Shown: positions 34,631-47,227, counted from the first letter of the stretch. The stretch is 64,000 nucleotides of DNA from Aphelenchoides besseyi (GCA_024699855.1 JAMPIQ010000002.1:4588001-4652000); one strand, 5' to 3'. Notes: generated by a model not told the origin, from the letters alone. Numbers and translations are program-made.

Positions 34631-35432
34631 GCGACACTTGAAGCGGAAGTTGAAGATTCTGAAAAGGTGAGTTTCGGTTTAAAATCATTGATCATTTGAA
34701 TTTTAGGAGTCCGGTGAAGAGTGAATGTATCCTTGGTCATGTCATCCGTTTCTCGACGTCTAACTCAACAACTCATCAAATAACCCACAAGTTGATTTTT
34801 TAATTTATCACACACATCATCCATTTGAATAGTCATTTTTTTCCCAATGTAATCTCATTTACTTTTTGTGACCCAAAGTGTTCATTTAAATCTGCAATAA
34901 AATTTCTTTCTCATGACCCTTATATTTCAAGGGCTATTACAAAGATCCCGAAAAAACAAGTGAACTATTCGATCAAGATGGATATCTGCACACGACGACC
35001 TTGTTCCCTCTTGTACATGAAGTTCGAACTCTGCAATAAGTGAACGCAGTTTCTTTCTCTTTTTGTGAAATAGGTGAAGTCAAAACGGGATTAAATGAAA
35101 ATTGAAGGTTTTACGTTTCGGTGTCGAGTACTCGCACAACCAACAATGGAACTTGGCCGGCTCTCACAATCTTATTTAAATCTGAAATAATAAGCAAATG
35201 GATGCGGCATTGGGTTCAGGTAGAGAATCAGGTTCATAGTTTGATTTAACTTGTGTTTGCAGATGTACTTGGATTTGGTATGTTAATGGTTTGACTGCGG
35301 CTCTTTCGCCACAAAGTTTAAAAGAAACGATTATTATATTCATCATTCATTGATCACAAAAACACTTTTGCTTTCACCGTAATTATATTGGCAGTGAAAC
35401 CATTGCAGTAAAATAACGACGTTTGATTCTAG
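34631..35432. other. Intergenic, includes residual paralog B tail frame
   Basis: 34631-34724 continues the paralog B frame after its TAG (see findings). Beyond that, no exon with membrane segments was found that could supply the missing start of the receptor at 35433. A small exon-like piece near 35202-35230 (MDAALGSG plus GTAGAG donor) is too weak to call. Confidence 0.4.
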
Positions 35433-36385
35433 ATGTGGTTCTCCATGTGTTATCATTACTTGCTGATTGCGTGGAGTCGATTTGCGGCAATAAAGTTTGC
35501 GAGTTCATTTCGCACGTTATCGAAGCGATTCTCCTATGGACTTTGTGTTCTGGTTTACATTATCGCGTTTATTCAAGTCAGTTAACAATAACAGTTGTCT
35601 TGAAATTCGGTAGTTAAGGTTCTCGCCACTCATTTCCAACCGTGGTATGTGGTTTTCTACTTTGAGCCCAGCGAATATGGAGTAAGAGCTCATACCGCCA
35701 ATTGAAGCTAAATTTTGAATTGCAGATGCTTTGTGAAGACTTCGCGAAGTACTTGAACGAGGGTCAAAGCTTATTCTTTGCTACGTTTCATTTCATTATG
35801 ATAGTAATTCCGGCTGCTTTTTACATTTGGGCTCTCATCGTGCTCTACGAATATAACAAACGACGGAGCGGAAATCTCTTCCACAAACCATCAACTGCAG
35901 GAAATGGAGCCAAGGCTAAAACAACGCGAACTGAAATCAGATTGATGGTGCCTTGCGCCTTGAATACGCTCGTCTTCATCGTTGGTCAAGTTGTGATTAC
36001 GATTGGAACGGGTTCTGGCAAATGGAGTACGTGGTCGGTGCTCTTGTTATTCACAGCGAATTCAGCTGTTAATCCCTTTTTGTTTTTCATTTTCTCTTCT
36101 GTTATTAGGTTAGAATAACAGTGCAAATTAATCACGTTTCTGTCTTTCAGAGAAAAGGTTTTAGCCATTTTCAATCCAAAGTCAATTCTTCTTCGACCGA
36201 CCAACATTTCCAAACAGTCAAACCAAATTACAATCACCACAAATACGGTCTACAAACGCGACTCTCCGAGTGTGCAACTGGCCGTTGATTACAGTCGAGA
36301 AGCGGTTATAACAACTCCAGAAGTTTACGCGGTTCTTGGCGAAGTCAAAATCGACGGCGATCTACGTCTACAAACATACGTATAA
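35433..36385 (+). CDS. 7TM chemoreceptor-like GPCR, N-terminally incomplete
   Basis: Serpentine receptor-like protein with five recognisable helices. TM3 is FSMCYHYLLIAWSRFAAI, with WSRF in the DRY position. TM4 is SYGLCVLVYIIAFIQ. TM5 is FHFIMIVIPAAFYIWALIVL. TM6 is MVPCALNTLVFIVGQVVI. TM7 is LLLFTANSAVNPFLFFIF, with the NPxxx motif. Exons join through GT-AG introns after AFIQ, after PSEYG and after SSVI. The cytosolic tail has several Ser/Thr and ends LRLQTYV. TM1 and TM2 are not found in the 700 bp upstream, so this is either a truncated receptor, a pseudogene, or a gene whose first exons I failed to see. Overall style fits nematode Srx/Srsx-like receptors. Confidence 0.65.
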
Positions 36386-36841
36386 CGTTCCTTCACAAAC
36401 ACGACAATGATTCGAGAGTTCGAAACTGAGAAACGTAGTGCACGATGGAAATTTGAATGATTTACTGAAGTTGGCACTCGAACGTTTATTGCTCAATGGC
36501 AGTTTTATTGTGAACGTCGAGTTGATTTGTTATCACCATTAAATTTGAATGATCGATTGCGGTTATTCGTGTTGAAAAGTCAACGGATCTTCGCCGTCCG
36601 AAACGAAATCATTTTCGAATTCCTGCGCATCAATCACAGTGTTTTCCCATCGTTGAATCACAAATTTCGCAGAGGATTCATCTTCATCGATTTCCGCTTC
36701 AAGAGTCAAAAGCCTAAAGTCGAACTGTCGCAGAGATTCAAACGAGAAAGTTACCTGAAAAGAGCTGCGTGTTTGAGAAAACGATGATAAAACTGTTTCA
36801 AGTGATACAATTTGAAGGCCACACAGTGAACGTCGACCAAA
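36386..36841. other. Intergenic, nothing identified
   Basis: Convergent 3' region between the receptor and kinase-like gene. One 86-codon frame (36527-36787 +) lacks domain content. Confidence 0.4.
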
Positions 36842-37867
36842 CTAAAGAAACGAATCATCAAGATCAAAGATCACAAACCGATAGAAGTAGTGACGTAGAA
36901 TGCGAAGATAATTCGAACGACGTTCTTCAGCTGCCAAGCCGCTGAGCATCAGATAACTCAGATCTTCGGCGACATGGCCAAAATGTGCGTGTTCCCAGTT
37001 AGTAATGGCGTGCAAATTGCCGTTCTCGTCGAATTCTAAGTTCTGTAGACATAAATTCCCGTGACACAAAACGGTTGTTCTCGACGACTCTTCGACGGGA
37101 ATTTGAAAGCTGTGGAATGATCCAAGAAGTTCTTCCACCTAAATGATCGTTTCGGTGGTGTTTGTGACTTGATTTCAACTTAAAATTGAACGTGTACGCT
37201 TTGCATTAGCGAAATTCCGAGAATGTTTCGAGAAGAGTGAGTCAATCAAGTGAGGAGCTTGTTGACGGAAAACAGCAGTTAGATAGTGTTGAATGTCTTC
37301 ATGATTCTCATTAATGACTTGACGATAACTGGCTCTCGGTCTGTCGAAACCACAAGAATGTAAAACTGCTAATGTCTCAGCAACTTTTTCAAGATCTTCC
37401 AACGAAATTTGCGATTTTGTCGACCGACTCGTTTGGTTCCACTGCAATGATAAGGCAACAAAACTTCGATTTGCACCTCCTTCGAGCAGTTTGCGTACAA
37501 AGAAGTTGAAATGGCCAACTGGTGCTTTGATTTCGCCATGTTTCAAATATTCTATTCTTTCAGCTACTAATTCAATCGTGGAAACATACCGAGGATGTAG
37601 CGGGCGTTATAGAATCCAGCAAGTGAGGCAATCAATCCATCACTTCTATCGTCCTCTGATTCAACAACAAAGTAGACAACGAAATTGACTCCGTTTGGAC
37701 TCTGAATTCAAATCAAACCCGAAACTTCAACTACTTACTTGAATTCGAACTTTTTTCAGTTCCGGCAACAAGCCACTTGATCGCTCGGTTTGCAACGTAA
37801 GATCAGCAAAGTGTTCACGTTTTGATGATCTTTTAATTGTTTCGACTAGTTGGTTGAACACACTCAT
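36842..37867 (-). CDS. CHK/DUF1679 kinase-like protein, likely inactive
   Basis: Member of the choline-kinase-like (CHK/EcK, DUF1679) family of small-molecule kinases common in nematodes and arthropods. Four or five exons start MSVFNQLVETIKRSSKRE at 37867. The N-lobe has GVNFVVYFVVES, then HFNFFVRKLLEGG. The C-lobe helix LEKVAETLAVLHSCGF precedes the catalytic loop. That loop reads VLCHGNLCLQNLEF where the family has HGD-x-W-x2-N, and the metal-binding segment reads AITNWEHAHFG where the family has IDW or IDF. Both catalytic Asp are therefore Asn. The last splice junction (near 37175-37130) is uncertain. The C-terminus is FYRFVIFDLDDSFL. Confidence 0.75.
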
Positions 37868-38196
37868 TTCGATTCACCACCTTGTGAAGAGAAACAAGAA
37901 ACGTAAAAGAAGACGAATTTTTATGGTTTCCCATAAACCCTTTCTTATCATTGTTCATTGCAACTTCCGCCGCACCTTCCATTTGCTCACTTGTAAATCT
38001 GCTTGCAAACCCATAAAACAAACAAAATACGAAATATTGCAATTGACCGGAGGACGGCTGTTAAGAGTGTCCACAGCACGTGGCCAAGAGAGTAGTTGGC
38101 CTCTTTATTTTGCTCACCTCCAATGAGACAAATGGCTAATGCGAGGGAATTTCGAACGCGTCTGACGCTCATTTGACACTTCGAACTGAATTGAGA

Positions 38197-41100
38197 ATGC
38201 CTTCTAATCGTCATCGTTCCGTTTCGCCGAACGATTCTCGACCGTGGTCCTCGTTCAAGAGTTTGCCCGTTGCTGCAAGTCCGCTGATTTCGCGTCGAAC
38301 GTTCTGTCGAATTCAGAATCTCGATGAAAACAAACAGGTAGGTCGGTGGTCTGTGATCTTTCGGTTTTTTGGTTAAAAAAACATTTCAAATTTGACGTCC
38401 ATGTGCTCTCCAGTTTAACACCCGAACGCCCACTTTCTGTTGGACATGCAGTTTGATCACGCGCTCGCTGTTCGATTTGAAAGCGTAAAATGGAAATTCG
38501 ACCGCCACGTTACACCCCATTGATTTACAACCTTACCCCAGAACCCAGACCTTGACGTTTTTGATTTTAATCGCAACAAATTGAGCAATTACCGTAAAAT
38601 TGTTTGCTACTTCTAACTCGATCTCAGTAGTTCATGTCCGTACAAAGCAAACGACCGTTGCAGTTGCCGTTGGCACTTTGTACGCCGAACGTCGTAAGTT
38701 GAATTTTAATTGTGAGGTGCATTGAAGCGCAAATAATCGACGCGATCATTCGCTTCGCAGAACAAAACCGATTTGTGCAGCTTCTTGACGTTAATTGACT
38801 TTGAGTGCTCAACGGGACGTTCCTCCGTTTTTTTGGAAGTCGGAAAACAACGGGAATCAAATCGACAGTCGTCATCGAACACAAATTGACGTTCTAAACA
38901 AACGATGAAGTGAAATCTTCGAAATCGCAGCTAGACGCCTCAAGGCCACACGAAGTCCTTCGACTGCACGAACTTTTGCGCGTTCTCATCGAAAATTCCA
39001 AGCATCCGGACGAGTTGCATCGTTTTCGCGCGCATGAGATGACGCTTGAGCGCGATCTTGGCCGAACGTTTTTCCCGACGTCGACCAGAAAATTGGGTTC
39101 GAAAAGAGGACAACGGTTTTACTCGCTTTTATCTCGAAGCGCCGTTTGGGTTGCTTTTGTCCCGTCGAATCTCTTCTTGCGCCCGCTCTCTCTACTTCGT
39201 TCTTCCGGCGGTTTTGCAACGCGGGTCGCTTTTGCGTGCGAAAAAGTCTATGGGACTTTTCACGAAAATTCGTTGCTCTCTTACATTTTCGGAGGGTCTT
39301 CTTCGGTTTTTTGCAAACGATTTTTGTTTTGCGTCGCTTTCTGATCCCGCGCATCCGGTTTCCACGTCAATAGCGTCTCGGCCCTTCGGTTTCAAACGTG
39401 TTTTGCCCCTTCGACCATCCACCTGTTTCCCGATTGTGGTGACCGAAAACGACGTCCGCGCAGATTCGTTGTTTGTGTGCGTGACCTCTTTTTCTCGAGA
39501 AGATCTTTTCGCTCACGGCTGATTTTACGACCTCAACGCCATCAATGTGTTGGTGATTTGCCGCATTTGCATAGCAACCGCACGACGTCGATGACTCGTG
39601 ATGACGAAAAGTCGAGGCGCCTGCGGGTTGTGTGTCAGCGGCAATTTTCGTTGTTTGCGTAGCGGACGCTTTTCAATCGATTTGTGTGAAGACCGTTCGA
39701 TTTCAGGTGTTGAGACCGTTTCAACGTGACGGCTCTCGTCCACCGTTCTTCCCGACCGCTTCATCGAACGCTGCGGAGACGTCGCGATGTAAGTGAAGAG
39801 AAACATAAAAGTTCGTGGAAACGAGTTGTTGCTTTTTAATTTGATTGGGATTGGCGGTCAAAACTTTCGGGCGAGAAAACTGCATCGGGTGTAAATCACG
39901 TTGCGAAGAGAACGGCAATCGCTTCACTGACGGCAGTTAAACGATTGATCGTGCTGTCCGCTAAACGTTCAATTTCTACCGTAAACGCCGAAAGTAATGA
40001 CCGCTGTCGCTCGTCGTAAGTATCAAACTTGAACTTTTGGATTCGAACAACAAACCGATTTTCGTGTTTTCAGATGCTCAATTGCCGTCGTTGTCCATGA
40101 ATCCAAACGACTCGCCTCGACGTTCCGCTTATGGCGGACAAATGAACGAAACCCCACACAGCTCCGGTGGCTACAATCCGGGAATGATGGCATCGCCGGT
40201 AATCACAAACTCAATGGAATTCTTAGCTTCGGTTTCAGATCGTGAATAGACGCGAATTTGCTCCCTATCCACCTCCTCACGCTCAACAAGGAAAAATGCT
40301 CGTAGATCCGCAAACCGGTCAACAAGTAAGAATTTACATTGGAGAATTGTTTTTCAGTTCATAATTTCAGTATTTTGTGCCAAATGTTCCGTCTCAGACA
40401 GTTCATGCAAATCCCGTTGCTTACTATCCGGTTTTCTACAACGGTCCTATGCCTCAAACTGCTCCACAACCGTTGTTCTACACTGCATCAGCACCACAGC
40501 ATCAATCCTGGAACAACGCTATGCCAAGTCCGCCAGTACAATCAGCTCATCAATCGAACTTCTTTACAGCTCATCCCTATTATCCACCCAACAACTATCA
40601 TCAACCTGTTTCAAATGCAAGTTCAACTCCCTATCATGTGGAGGTTCCGCCGAGTAGTGCCGTTAGTGTCTGTGATGAGCCCAACGGTTCATCTCCCTAC
40701 TTTCGACGGAATCATGACGGACGACTATCGAGTGAATCGACAAACAGTGATCGACATATTTATGCGCATTCTGATGATTCAATGTCTCCCCGAGTTCATT
40801 TGCAACAGCATCCAATTTCGTCTGTTCAAACGCCTCAATTAATGGAAACCTCGGCGCGATACTCGACGGCTTCATCGTCAACCACTTCGGGATTCGCATC
40901 AGGAACTGATCATTCGAAAGACGTATCTCCGATCACTCGTCCAGTTGCACTGCGAACTGCCGTTCAACGGCCTCAACTCCACGGATTTCCAGAGGTTTTT
41001 CGTTTTTATCAATTCGAATTTTAGCTTTCGATTATAGTGGTGGGGCGAAGAAACAGACGAACCGAAATCACAAAGCGATCGCACTCCAACCAAAAGCACA

Positions 41101-43586
41101 ACTAGTGCATCTACTCCGGCAGTTAAACCGTCGGCTTCATCGCAAAAACTGGAGACTCCATCGCCAATTTCCGAATCTTCTCGCAATGCCATCAATGTGG
41201 TTGTTCAGAAGTCGATTCGCATGGACTTTGATTTGAAAACAGCTTCAATACCAGAGTCCGCAAAACACGATTCTAAAGGTAACAGAAGATGTAAAACATG
41301 AAAACTTCAAATCTTTTAGTTTCAACACCTCGTGTTGCACCAACGGCGTTTACGGTCAATTTCGACGATTCCACGGAGAAACCAAAACGTGGCAAACCGT
41401 CGTTGTCATCGGAGGCAACGAATCGTCGTTTGGCTCGACGTTCAGTGCCACCAAGCCGAAATCATCGTGAAAATGCTCCGACAACCCAACCAAACGGCCC
41501 ACAAGATCCGAAACGCTATTTGTTGTCGAAAATGTTGCAAGGAGTTAGTAACGCGGAGAACAACGAAGCTGACGACGGTGAAGAACCGCAAATTGGTCGC
41601 GACAATAACACGAAAACTGAAATCGATGCAATTTCGGACGCTGGAACTTACGTCATTGAGGGAAAGAGCAAACTTCGTCGTGAGGCTCAGCGAGCAAGAA
41701 CTCGAGACTTGGACAGGTAACATTTCGATTGAAATCGCATTTATTCTGATACTTAGTCAATCATCCGTGTGTTCTTCATCTTCCTCGTCGACAGCAACCA
41801 ATCCGGCAACTCAACGAAGTACAACAACTAGTGCTCAAACGACCGCATGTTCGACGCTCAATTCTTCTCGAACATCAAACAGCGTCGCAGCAAAACGCCG
41901 TGAACCAACAGAATATCCGCATTTTGCCATGGGTCGATCGTTGATGAAAGACCTACGAGACTTAAGAGCTCAGAATCAACCAAAACCAATTACTGAGAGT
42001 TCGACATCAGCCTCGGCTCCAAAGGCGCGTTCTGTGTTGGAATCGAACAAAACCAATCGACTTGGCGTGACACCAAGTGCTCGACATATTCAACAGACTT
42101 CGACCATTCATTCGAATCGACCAGCAACAACGAGCAACTCAACGGGAATTCGGTTTGTTTTTCTACTTTCGAATTTGCTTCTAATCACTTAATGGCTTCT
42201 TTTCTTGGTTATAATTTCTTTCATTTTTTCACAGAAATGCACGATGCCACAGCGAAACGTGAGGGTTTTCAGAGTTTTAGTGTTTGAGTTTTCGTTGTTG
42301 ACGTGCAATTGATCTCTTTTTTTGTTGTGTTTTTCTGTTCCCTGCCATCCCATTAGCTTTGATTGACTTCTTGATTTAGACGCGCTGATGGTGGTCGTTT
42401 CTCCATGCGAACTGGCAATCAAGTTCCTTCAACGGCTACTGGTTCTCGCAATCCGAACATCAAAAACCCACCGTTTCGTGCTGGAATCGCTCCAACCAAA
42501 AAGGTACCAAGCAGTCTGTTACGATTCTACAAGCCATGCTTTAGGGTGGGAACGTCGAGTCTCCTGAGATGGTGGCTTGGTTGCGACGAAAAGCTTACGA
42601 TCCGAGAAAATCGGCTGAAGAAGCACGCAAAATGCAACAATTGAAAGCACGGTAAGAGATACTTTTACAAAATATTTGCGGGCTAATAAATTCGAAACTA
42701 ACTGCTGCTCTTTTCTTAACAGTTTTATTCACATGTCCGGCGGTCGGTTGTCACGATTCGAACAACCAAGTCGCAACGAGTAGGTTGAGAATGTTGTGGT
42801 TGAAAAGTGTTGTGGGTCATGTGGTTGTGATTATTGTTTTGATTGATCGTCTTTGTGAACCCATTAGTTTCAGCGGCGAAAGCTTTTTCGCAAATCGTTC
42901 AATTTCGTACAATCAACCGCACAACAGCGGTTTCAATCGACTTTTACGAGTTTGTTTTTCATGGTTACTTCAACGTTGACTTACATTTTTAGCCAATTGG
43001 CGATGAACGAAGCAATAAATCAACTGACGATCTTAGTCACTTCACCGAAGAGGTCGACGACTTTTCAATTACTGGATCGAATGTAAGTTCCTGATTGTTG
43101 TTCAAAAAAAGAAGACCTTTTCAGTCGAATTTGAATCGAGCCGTTGATGAACTAACACAGAAATGCCAAAGAAGTATGCAACTTCTCAAGTGAGTCCGAA
43201 GTTTGCTTACAGCCATCAATCATCTGGTCATCATTTCAGATTGTGCAATCCAAATGCAATGACTGAGAGTGTCGAACACCTTTTGGATCAGATGGTTGAC
43301 GAACAATCGGAAGACGGTGACGATCCAATGAATCGATTGCAACGACTCAATGACGCTTTCGGAGCCCTTACAAAATGTCTCGAAGATACAACGACCAGTC
43401 GAACATCAAGTCCGCGGAATACGAACATTTCCGCAACTTTAAAGTAAGTCCGATTAGTTCGCTATGACATTCACGTTTTGTAGACAAACGATTTTATCTC
43501 CTGTTTCATCAGCTCCACCTGAATTTGTTACCCAAAACCAACGTTCAGAATCACCGCAAAGTGCCGATTCACCCACTAGTTTTTAA
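38197..43586 (+). CDS. Large disordered protein, possibly CEP170-like
   Basis: Long multi-exon gene. First exons: 38197-38337 (MPSNRHRSVSPNDSRPWSSF), 39707-39788, 40074-40198 and 40240-40326, all phase-consistent. The N-terminal third is rich in Pro, Gln, Ser and Tyr, including LVDPQTGQQYFVPN. The middle has FTVNFDDSTEKPKRGKP, LSKMLQGVSNAEN and DAISDAGTYVIEG; these recall the FDD and LGTYTIE segments of CEP170. The C-terminal part has EMVAWLRRKAYDPRKSAEEA, AVDELTQKCQRSMQLLK and a helical tail. No FHA domain is seen, so this would be CEP170 without its N-terminus, or another microtubule/centrosome protein. The tail ends SPQSADSPTSF. It converges on MED17 with 101 bp between stops. Confidence 0.7.
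38338..39706 (+). other. Unusually long first intron
   Basis: A 1.37-kb intron in a genome whose introns are mostly 40-60 nt. Its middle (about 38910-39520) is GC-richer and stays open for more than 120 codons in several overlapping frames on both strands. It may hold an alternative promoter or an unrelated decayed sequence. Confidence 0.5.
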
Positions 43587-43671
43587 TCACAATTCGTTTT
43601 TTAAACATGTACAGAAACGGGACCCTTTTTTTGAATGTTTTTAATAATTTTTTACACGACAAAACGAGAAC

Positions 43672-43677
43672 AATAAA
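43672..43677 (+). terminator. Polyadenylation signal of the CEP170-like gene
   Basis: AATAAA 86 bp after the stop, only about 10 bp from the convergent MED17 stop codon, so the two transcripts probably overlap at their 3' ends. Confidence 0.6.
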
Positions 43678-43687
43678 AAGCTTAAAA

Positions 43688-46138
43688 TTACTTGCGAAAC
43701 ATCGTGAATATGAACTCCAATTTGCGAATCAACGAGCTTCCCGGTACTCGGTCGCAATTGACACGCGTAAAGGTTTCCGTCTCTTGAGTATCCATGTCGT
43801 CTGCTTGTTGAGATTCATAGTTGGCAGGGTTGATTCGTTTGAGGTAAACGGCACTGGGTCTTCCATCCGTAAAATATTGAACAAACAACCTCCTAAAATG
43901 AGAATATCAATTCAGAATTGGAATTGTAAACCCACTTATTGGCGTATTGATTACTGCAATAGAAACTCGGTGCTGTAGTTCCTTCTTTACTGAACGCATT
44001 GCTGTTTGCGTGCAATACGTTCCAACCGTAGGTTTTGGCTAACACTGCCGTTGAAAACATCTGACAACTTGCAGCCTAAAGCGAAGTCTTTCAAACTACT
44101 CAACTCAAAAAGTTTACCATTAGATTCAACGTTTCTTGCAGAACAGTCATATGTCGATAACAATTGATGGTCATGCAGTCTTTCGAGATTACGTGAACTT
44201 CGTTCTCGTGTATGTGAAGTGTGAATAGTATTTTGTTCAACGCCTCGTATCCTTGATTAGTTAACGAAGCGGAGATCATCGAAAACGTCGATGTACATCG
44301 CATCCAATGCCATGAGAGCTGTCAATTTGAGATTCAATTAAAAGACGTTAGTTAAAATGCAACTTACCATTGTGCCATTGTACTCTTGAATGCTCATGAA
44401 TTGTGAAAGAACTTCCAAAACTTGATCGACCAAAATGTAATGATTTGTCACACAAATAATTTTTTTCAACAACGAGCTTCGTTTTTCGGTACGTGATTGG
44501 ATCTGAACAAGAATTCGTTTCACTTATTCGAAAAGAATCCAACAGACCTCAGCAGCACACAAACCGTTAGGTCCTCTGAAGTCCAAGGATTCGGGCAGAT
44601 TGGTGGTATTGAAACCGATGAACATTTGTGGTCGTGTCAGCGGTTTTAACAGGTCGGAAACAAACATCTGTCGCAACAAAGAAGATAAGTAGAAATCGTG
44701 TCTTTCCGGAGACTCAATTTCCTAAACAACAAATTTTTTACGGAATGCTTCAGCACAGGCAACCTCAAACCGATAGAAATGCCGTTCAAACTTCAGAAGC
44801 ATGCCATCGAAGAGGCATACGACAAGAGCATTTTCGGTCACAATACAAATGTTATGAACATCCATCGATTCTCGTAGTAACTAAAACCAAACTCATTATT
44901 GATGCCATTTAGTGGTTATACCTGAACAAAAATGTCACCATTGATTAACGAATCTTGAGCCCATTTCAACGCTTTTTCCCATGGTACATCTCGAGAAGTT
45001 TCGGAGAAGGTTATGTTTTGACCGTTTTGTGACGGCTCGGCAATTTCATTTTGATTTTCAATTGTGTCTGAAAATGCACGTAAACGCAACAAAAATGATT
45101 CCACAAACCTTTGAGCAACGAAACAACCAATTTTGTTCGTCGCATCAAGTTCTTCGGAATTTGAACTTCGATACAACCACCGAATTTCTGTTTTGATTTC
45201 GGATTCCAAAAAATATCGAAAATCTCCGAAGGCAAAAACTTTGTTCCATCTAAACTCTAATTCATACGATCGCAATGAACTGCAATACTCACAAATTCGG
45301 TAACCTAAATCACCGTAAACCAAATCGTTGACTTTTCGAATTCGCCAGTTTTCTCGCATCGTCTTCAACTCCTCGAAGTACGTGGACTTCTGACTCGCTC
45401 TGTTCGTACTTCTAACATTTGATGCGATCCCCAAAACTTTTAAAGCATCCTCGAAGGCCTTGAAATTGGATTAAGAAGACAGTTTTCTACTGTTCACTAC
45501 CTTCTTTCTCGATACCCAGCAAAATCCTTTCACTTTGTTTTGAACTTCTGGTGGCAAGTTGTTCTCACTGAATTTACTGACTTTAAGGATGTTTAAATAG
45601 GTCTCATCAGTGCGTGGAACACACAATTGTTTCTTGGCAATTCGCAGAGTATCCAACAAAACATCCACTTCCTGCATCGATTCACTAGAAACAAGCAGTC
45701 AGTACATGATTGAAGTTAGCAAACTCACTGCAAACATTTAGCAACTGAAGCCCACGGGCCAGCTACGGGAGTCAACTTCTCACGTGCTGCTTCACGAACG
45801 GAATCGAATATCCGAATTTCTTTATCCACTCGTTTTCTTTCGTCCAAATCGCTTTCGTCGTTGTCTTCAGCGTCGAGAACGGCGGATTTTTCGATTACTG
45901 ACTTCCAAGGTATTTTCAAAATGTTTTTGGCCACCACATCAACGAACTCCGGAGGTCTAAACAAGAGACGCGCATCAAATTGAATAGAATCAACTAACCG
46001 TATATACGACTCGTTTCCGTCATAGGTGATGTGATCGATTTGCCACTCGAATTGCGATTCCACAGCCACATCGACTCCATCAGTTTCGGCTCGTTCGTCT
46101 GAATGTGAGGGTGTGTAGTTCAACGAATCACGCTGCAT
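43688..46138 (-). CDS. MED17: Mediator complex subunit 17
   Basis: Core head-module subunit of Mediator, nuclear. Multi-exon; start taken at MQRDSLNYTPSHSDER (46138); an upstream in-frame Met at 46186 would add 16 hydrophobic residues and is less likely. The N-terminal part has HITYDGNESYIRLVDSI, which fits the MED17 start. The hallmark LKTMRENWRIRKVNDLVYGD near 45320-45370 matches LRQHWKLRKVGDKILGD in human MED17. The C-terminal domain has LTNQGYEALNKILFTLHIHE (human ITSQGYEQICKSIQLQL), then VLAKTYGWNVLHANSNAF and RLFVQYFTDGRPSAVYLKR. It ends KLEFIFTMFRK. It lies about 107 bp downstream of HDHD3 on the same strand. Confidence 0.88.
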
Positions 46139-46244
46139 TCTGAAATCCCCAATTGAAAATAGAATCATGAGACTCAAAGTAATCAAAGCGACTGAACACG
46201 TTCAAAAGACAATCAGATTGGCGACTTCGAATTCACTTTAATTT

Positions 46245-46987
46245 CTAAAACAAAATGGATTCTAATTCAGTCAGAGAGGAGATTTGATGTTCTCGGGGCA
46301 CATCGGGATTCAAAGTCTTCGCAATGAGCACTCCGTTCATTCCCACGGCCTCGGCTGCTCGATAGTCCTTTTGGATGTCGTCGCCGATGTGAACACAAGA
46401 ACGTGGATCGGAGATTTTAAAGTGTTCAAAAACAAGGTTAAAGATCATTGGATCCGGTTTCTGGAAACCGACTTCTCCGCTAATAAAAATTCGATCGAAA
46501 AACTGGGAAATCTGCATATCGTCGAGAATGTTGTGAAGACGAGAGTCGAAATTAGACAAAACGTTCAATTTCAGACCACGATTTCGCAAAGAACGCAAAA
46601 TCCTCAGATTCTAAAACATAATTGAACGGACAACAGCAAGCTGCTCACTTCGTCGCTGGTCAGTTTCCACGCATCGACGGTCCCGTAGTACTCGTAGACC
46701 TGATGAGTTAGATCCGGAAAACTCGAGTGCTTAGAAACCGAAGGTCCATAGCATAACTTCATGAGGTCCGTCCACCACTCACGTGGTCCCGTACACTTGA
46801 TCCCATAGCACGGATTCTCCAGCTCGAGTTGTTTGAAAGCTTTCGGAAAGGAAACTCGAAGCGCCTCTCGATCGGCCGAAAAACCAAAATTGGAAGCGAA
46901 TTCCGCGTACACATCAGCAGGATGTCGTTTCAATTTGATGAGTGTGTTTGTGACATCCAAAGAAACCAATTTGATGCCCCGAAACAT
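46245..46987 (-). CDS. HDHD3: HAD-like hydrolase HDHD3
   Basis: Haloacid-dehalogenase superfamily phosphatase-like enzyme. Two exons, length-checked: 46649-46987 and 46245-46610, 234 aa (human HDHD3 is 251). The start MFRGIKLVSLDVTNTLIKL carries motif I (DVTNTL). The cap region includes FPKAFKQLELENPCYGIKC and REWWTDLMKLCYG. Motif II is VLSNFDSRL. The Lys/motif IV segment reads GEVGFQKPDPMIFN and HIGDDIQKDYRAAEAVGM. In HDHD3 the motif I second Asp is replaced by Thr/Asn-type residues, as here (DVTNT), so classical phosphatase activity is doubtful. The frame is open upstream to 47107, but MFRG matches the family start. Divergent from GTF2A1 by 240 bp. Confidence 0.92.
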
Positions 46988-47227
46988 TTCAACTTGATCG
47001 AAAGTGGAGAATCCGAAGACAACGAAAATAAGCGTGAAATTGCGGTTTGAACCGCAGTTCTTGGACTCGACTGGAATTCCTTTGTTTGGCATTCGACCTG
47101 TCGACACGGACGTGCGGCTTTTTTGTGGACGTCAGCGAAGCGATTTCTGGAGTTTGATTTCGTGGACGTTCTTTTCTATTTTCTCTTCCAAAAACTGTTA
47201 CCGTCGGTGATCGTAAATCTTTTCAAG

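Noticed and set aside
38910..39522. Frames of 144 and 158 aa inside the long intron
   Set aside because: Three overlapping frames on two strands are open, pointing to composition rather than coding; kept only as an anomaly.
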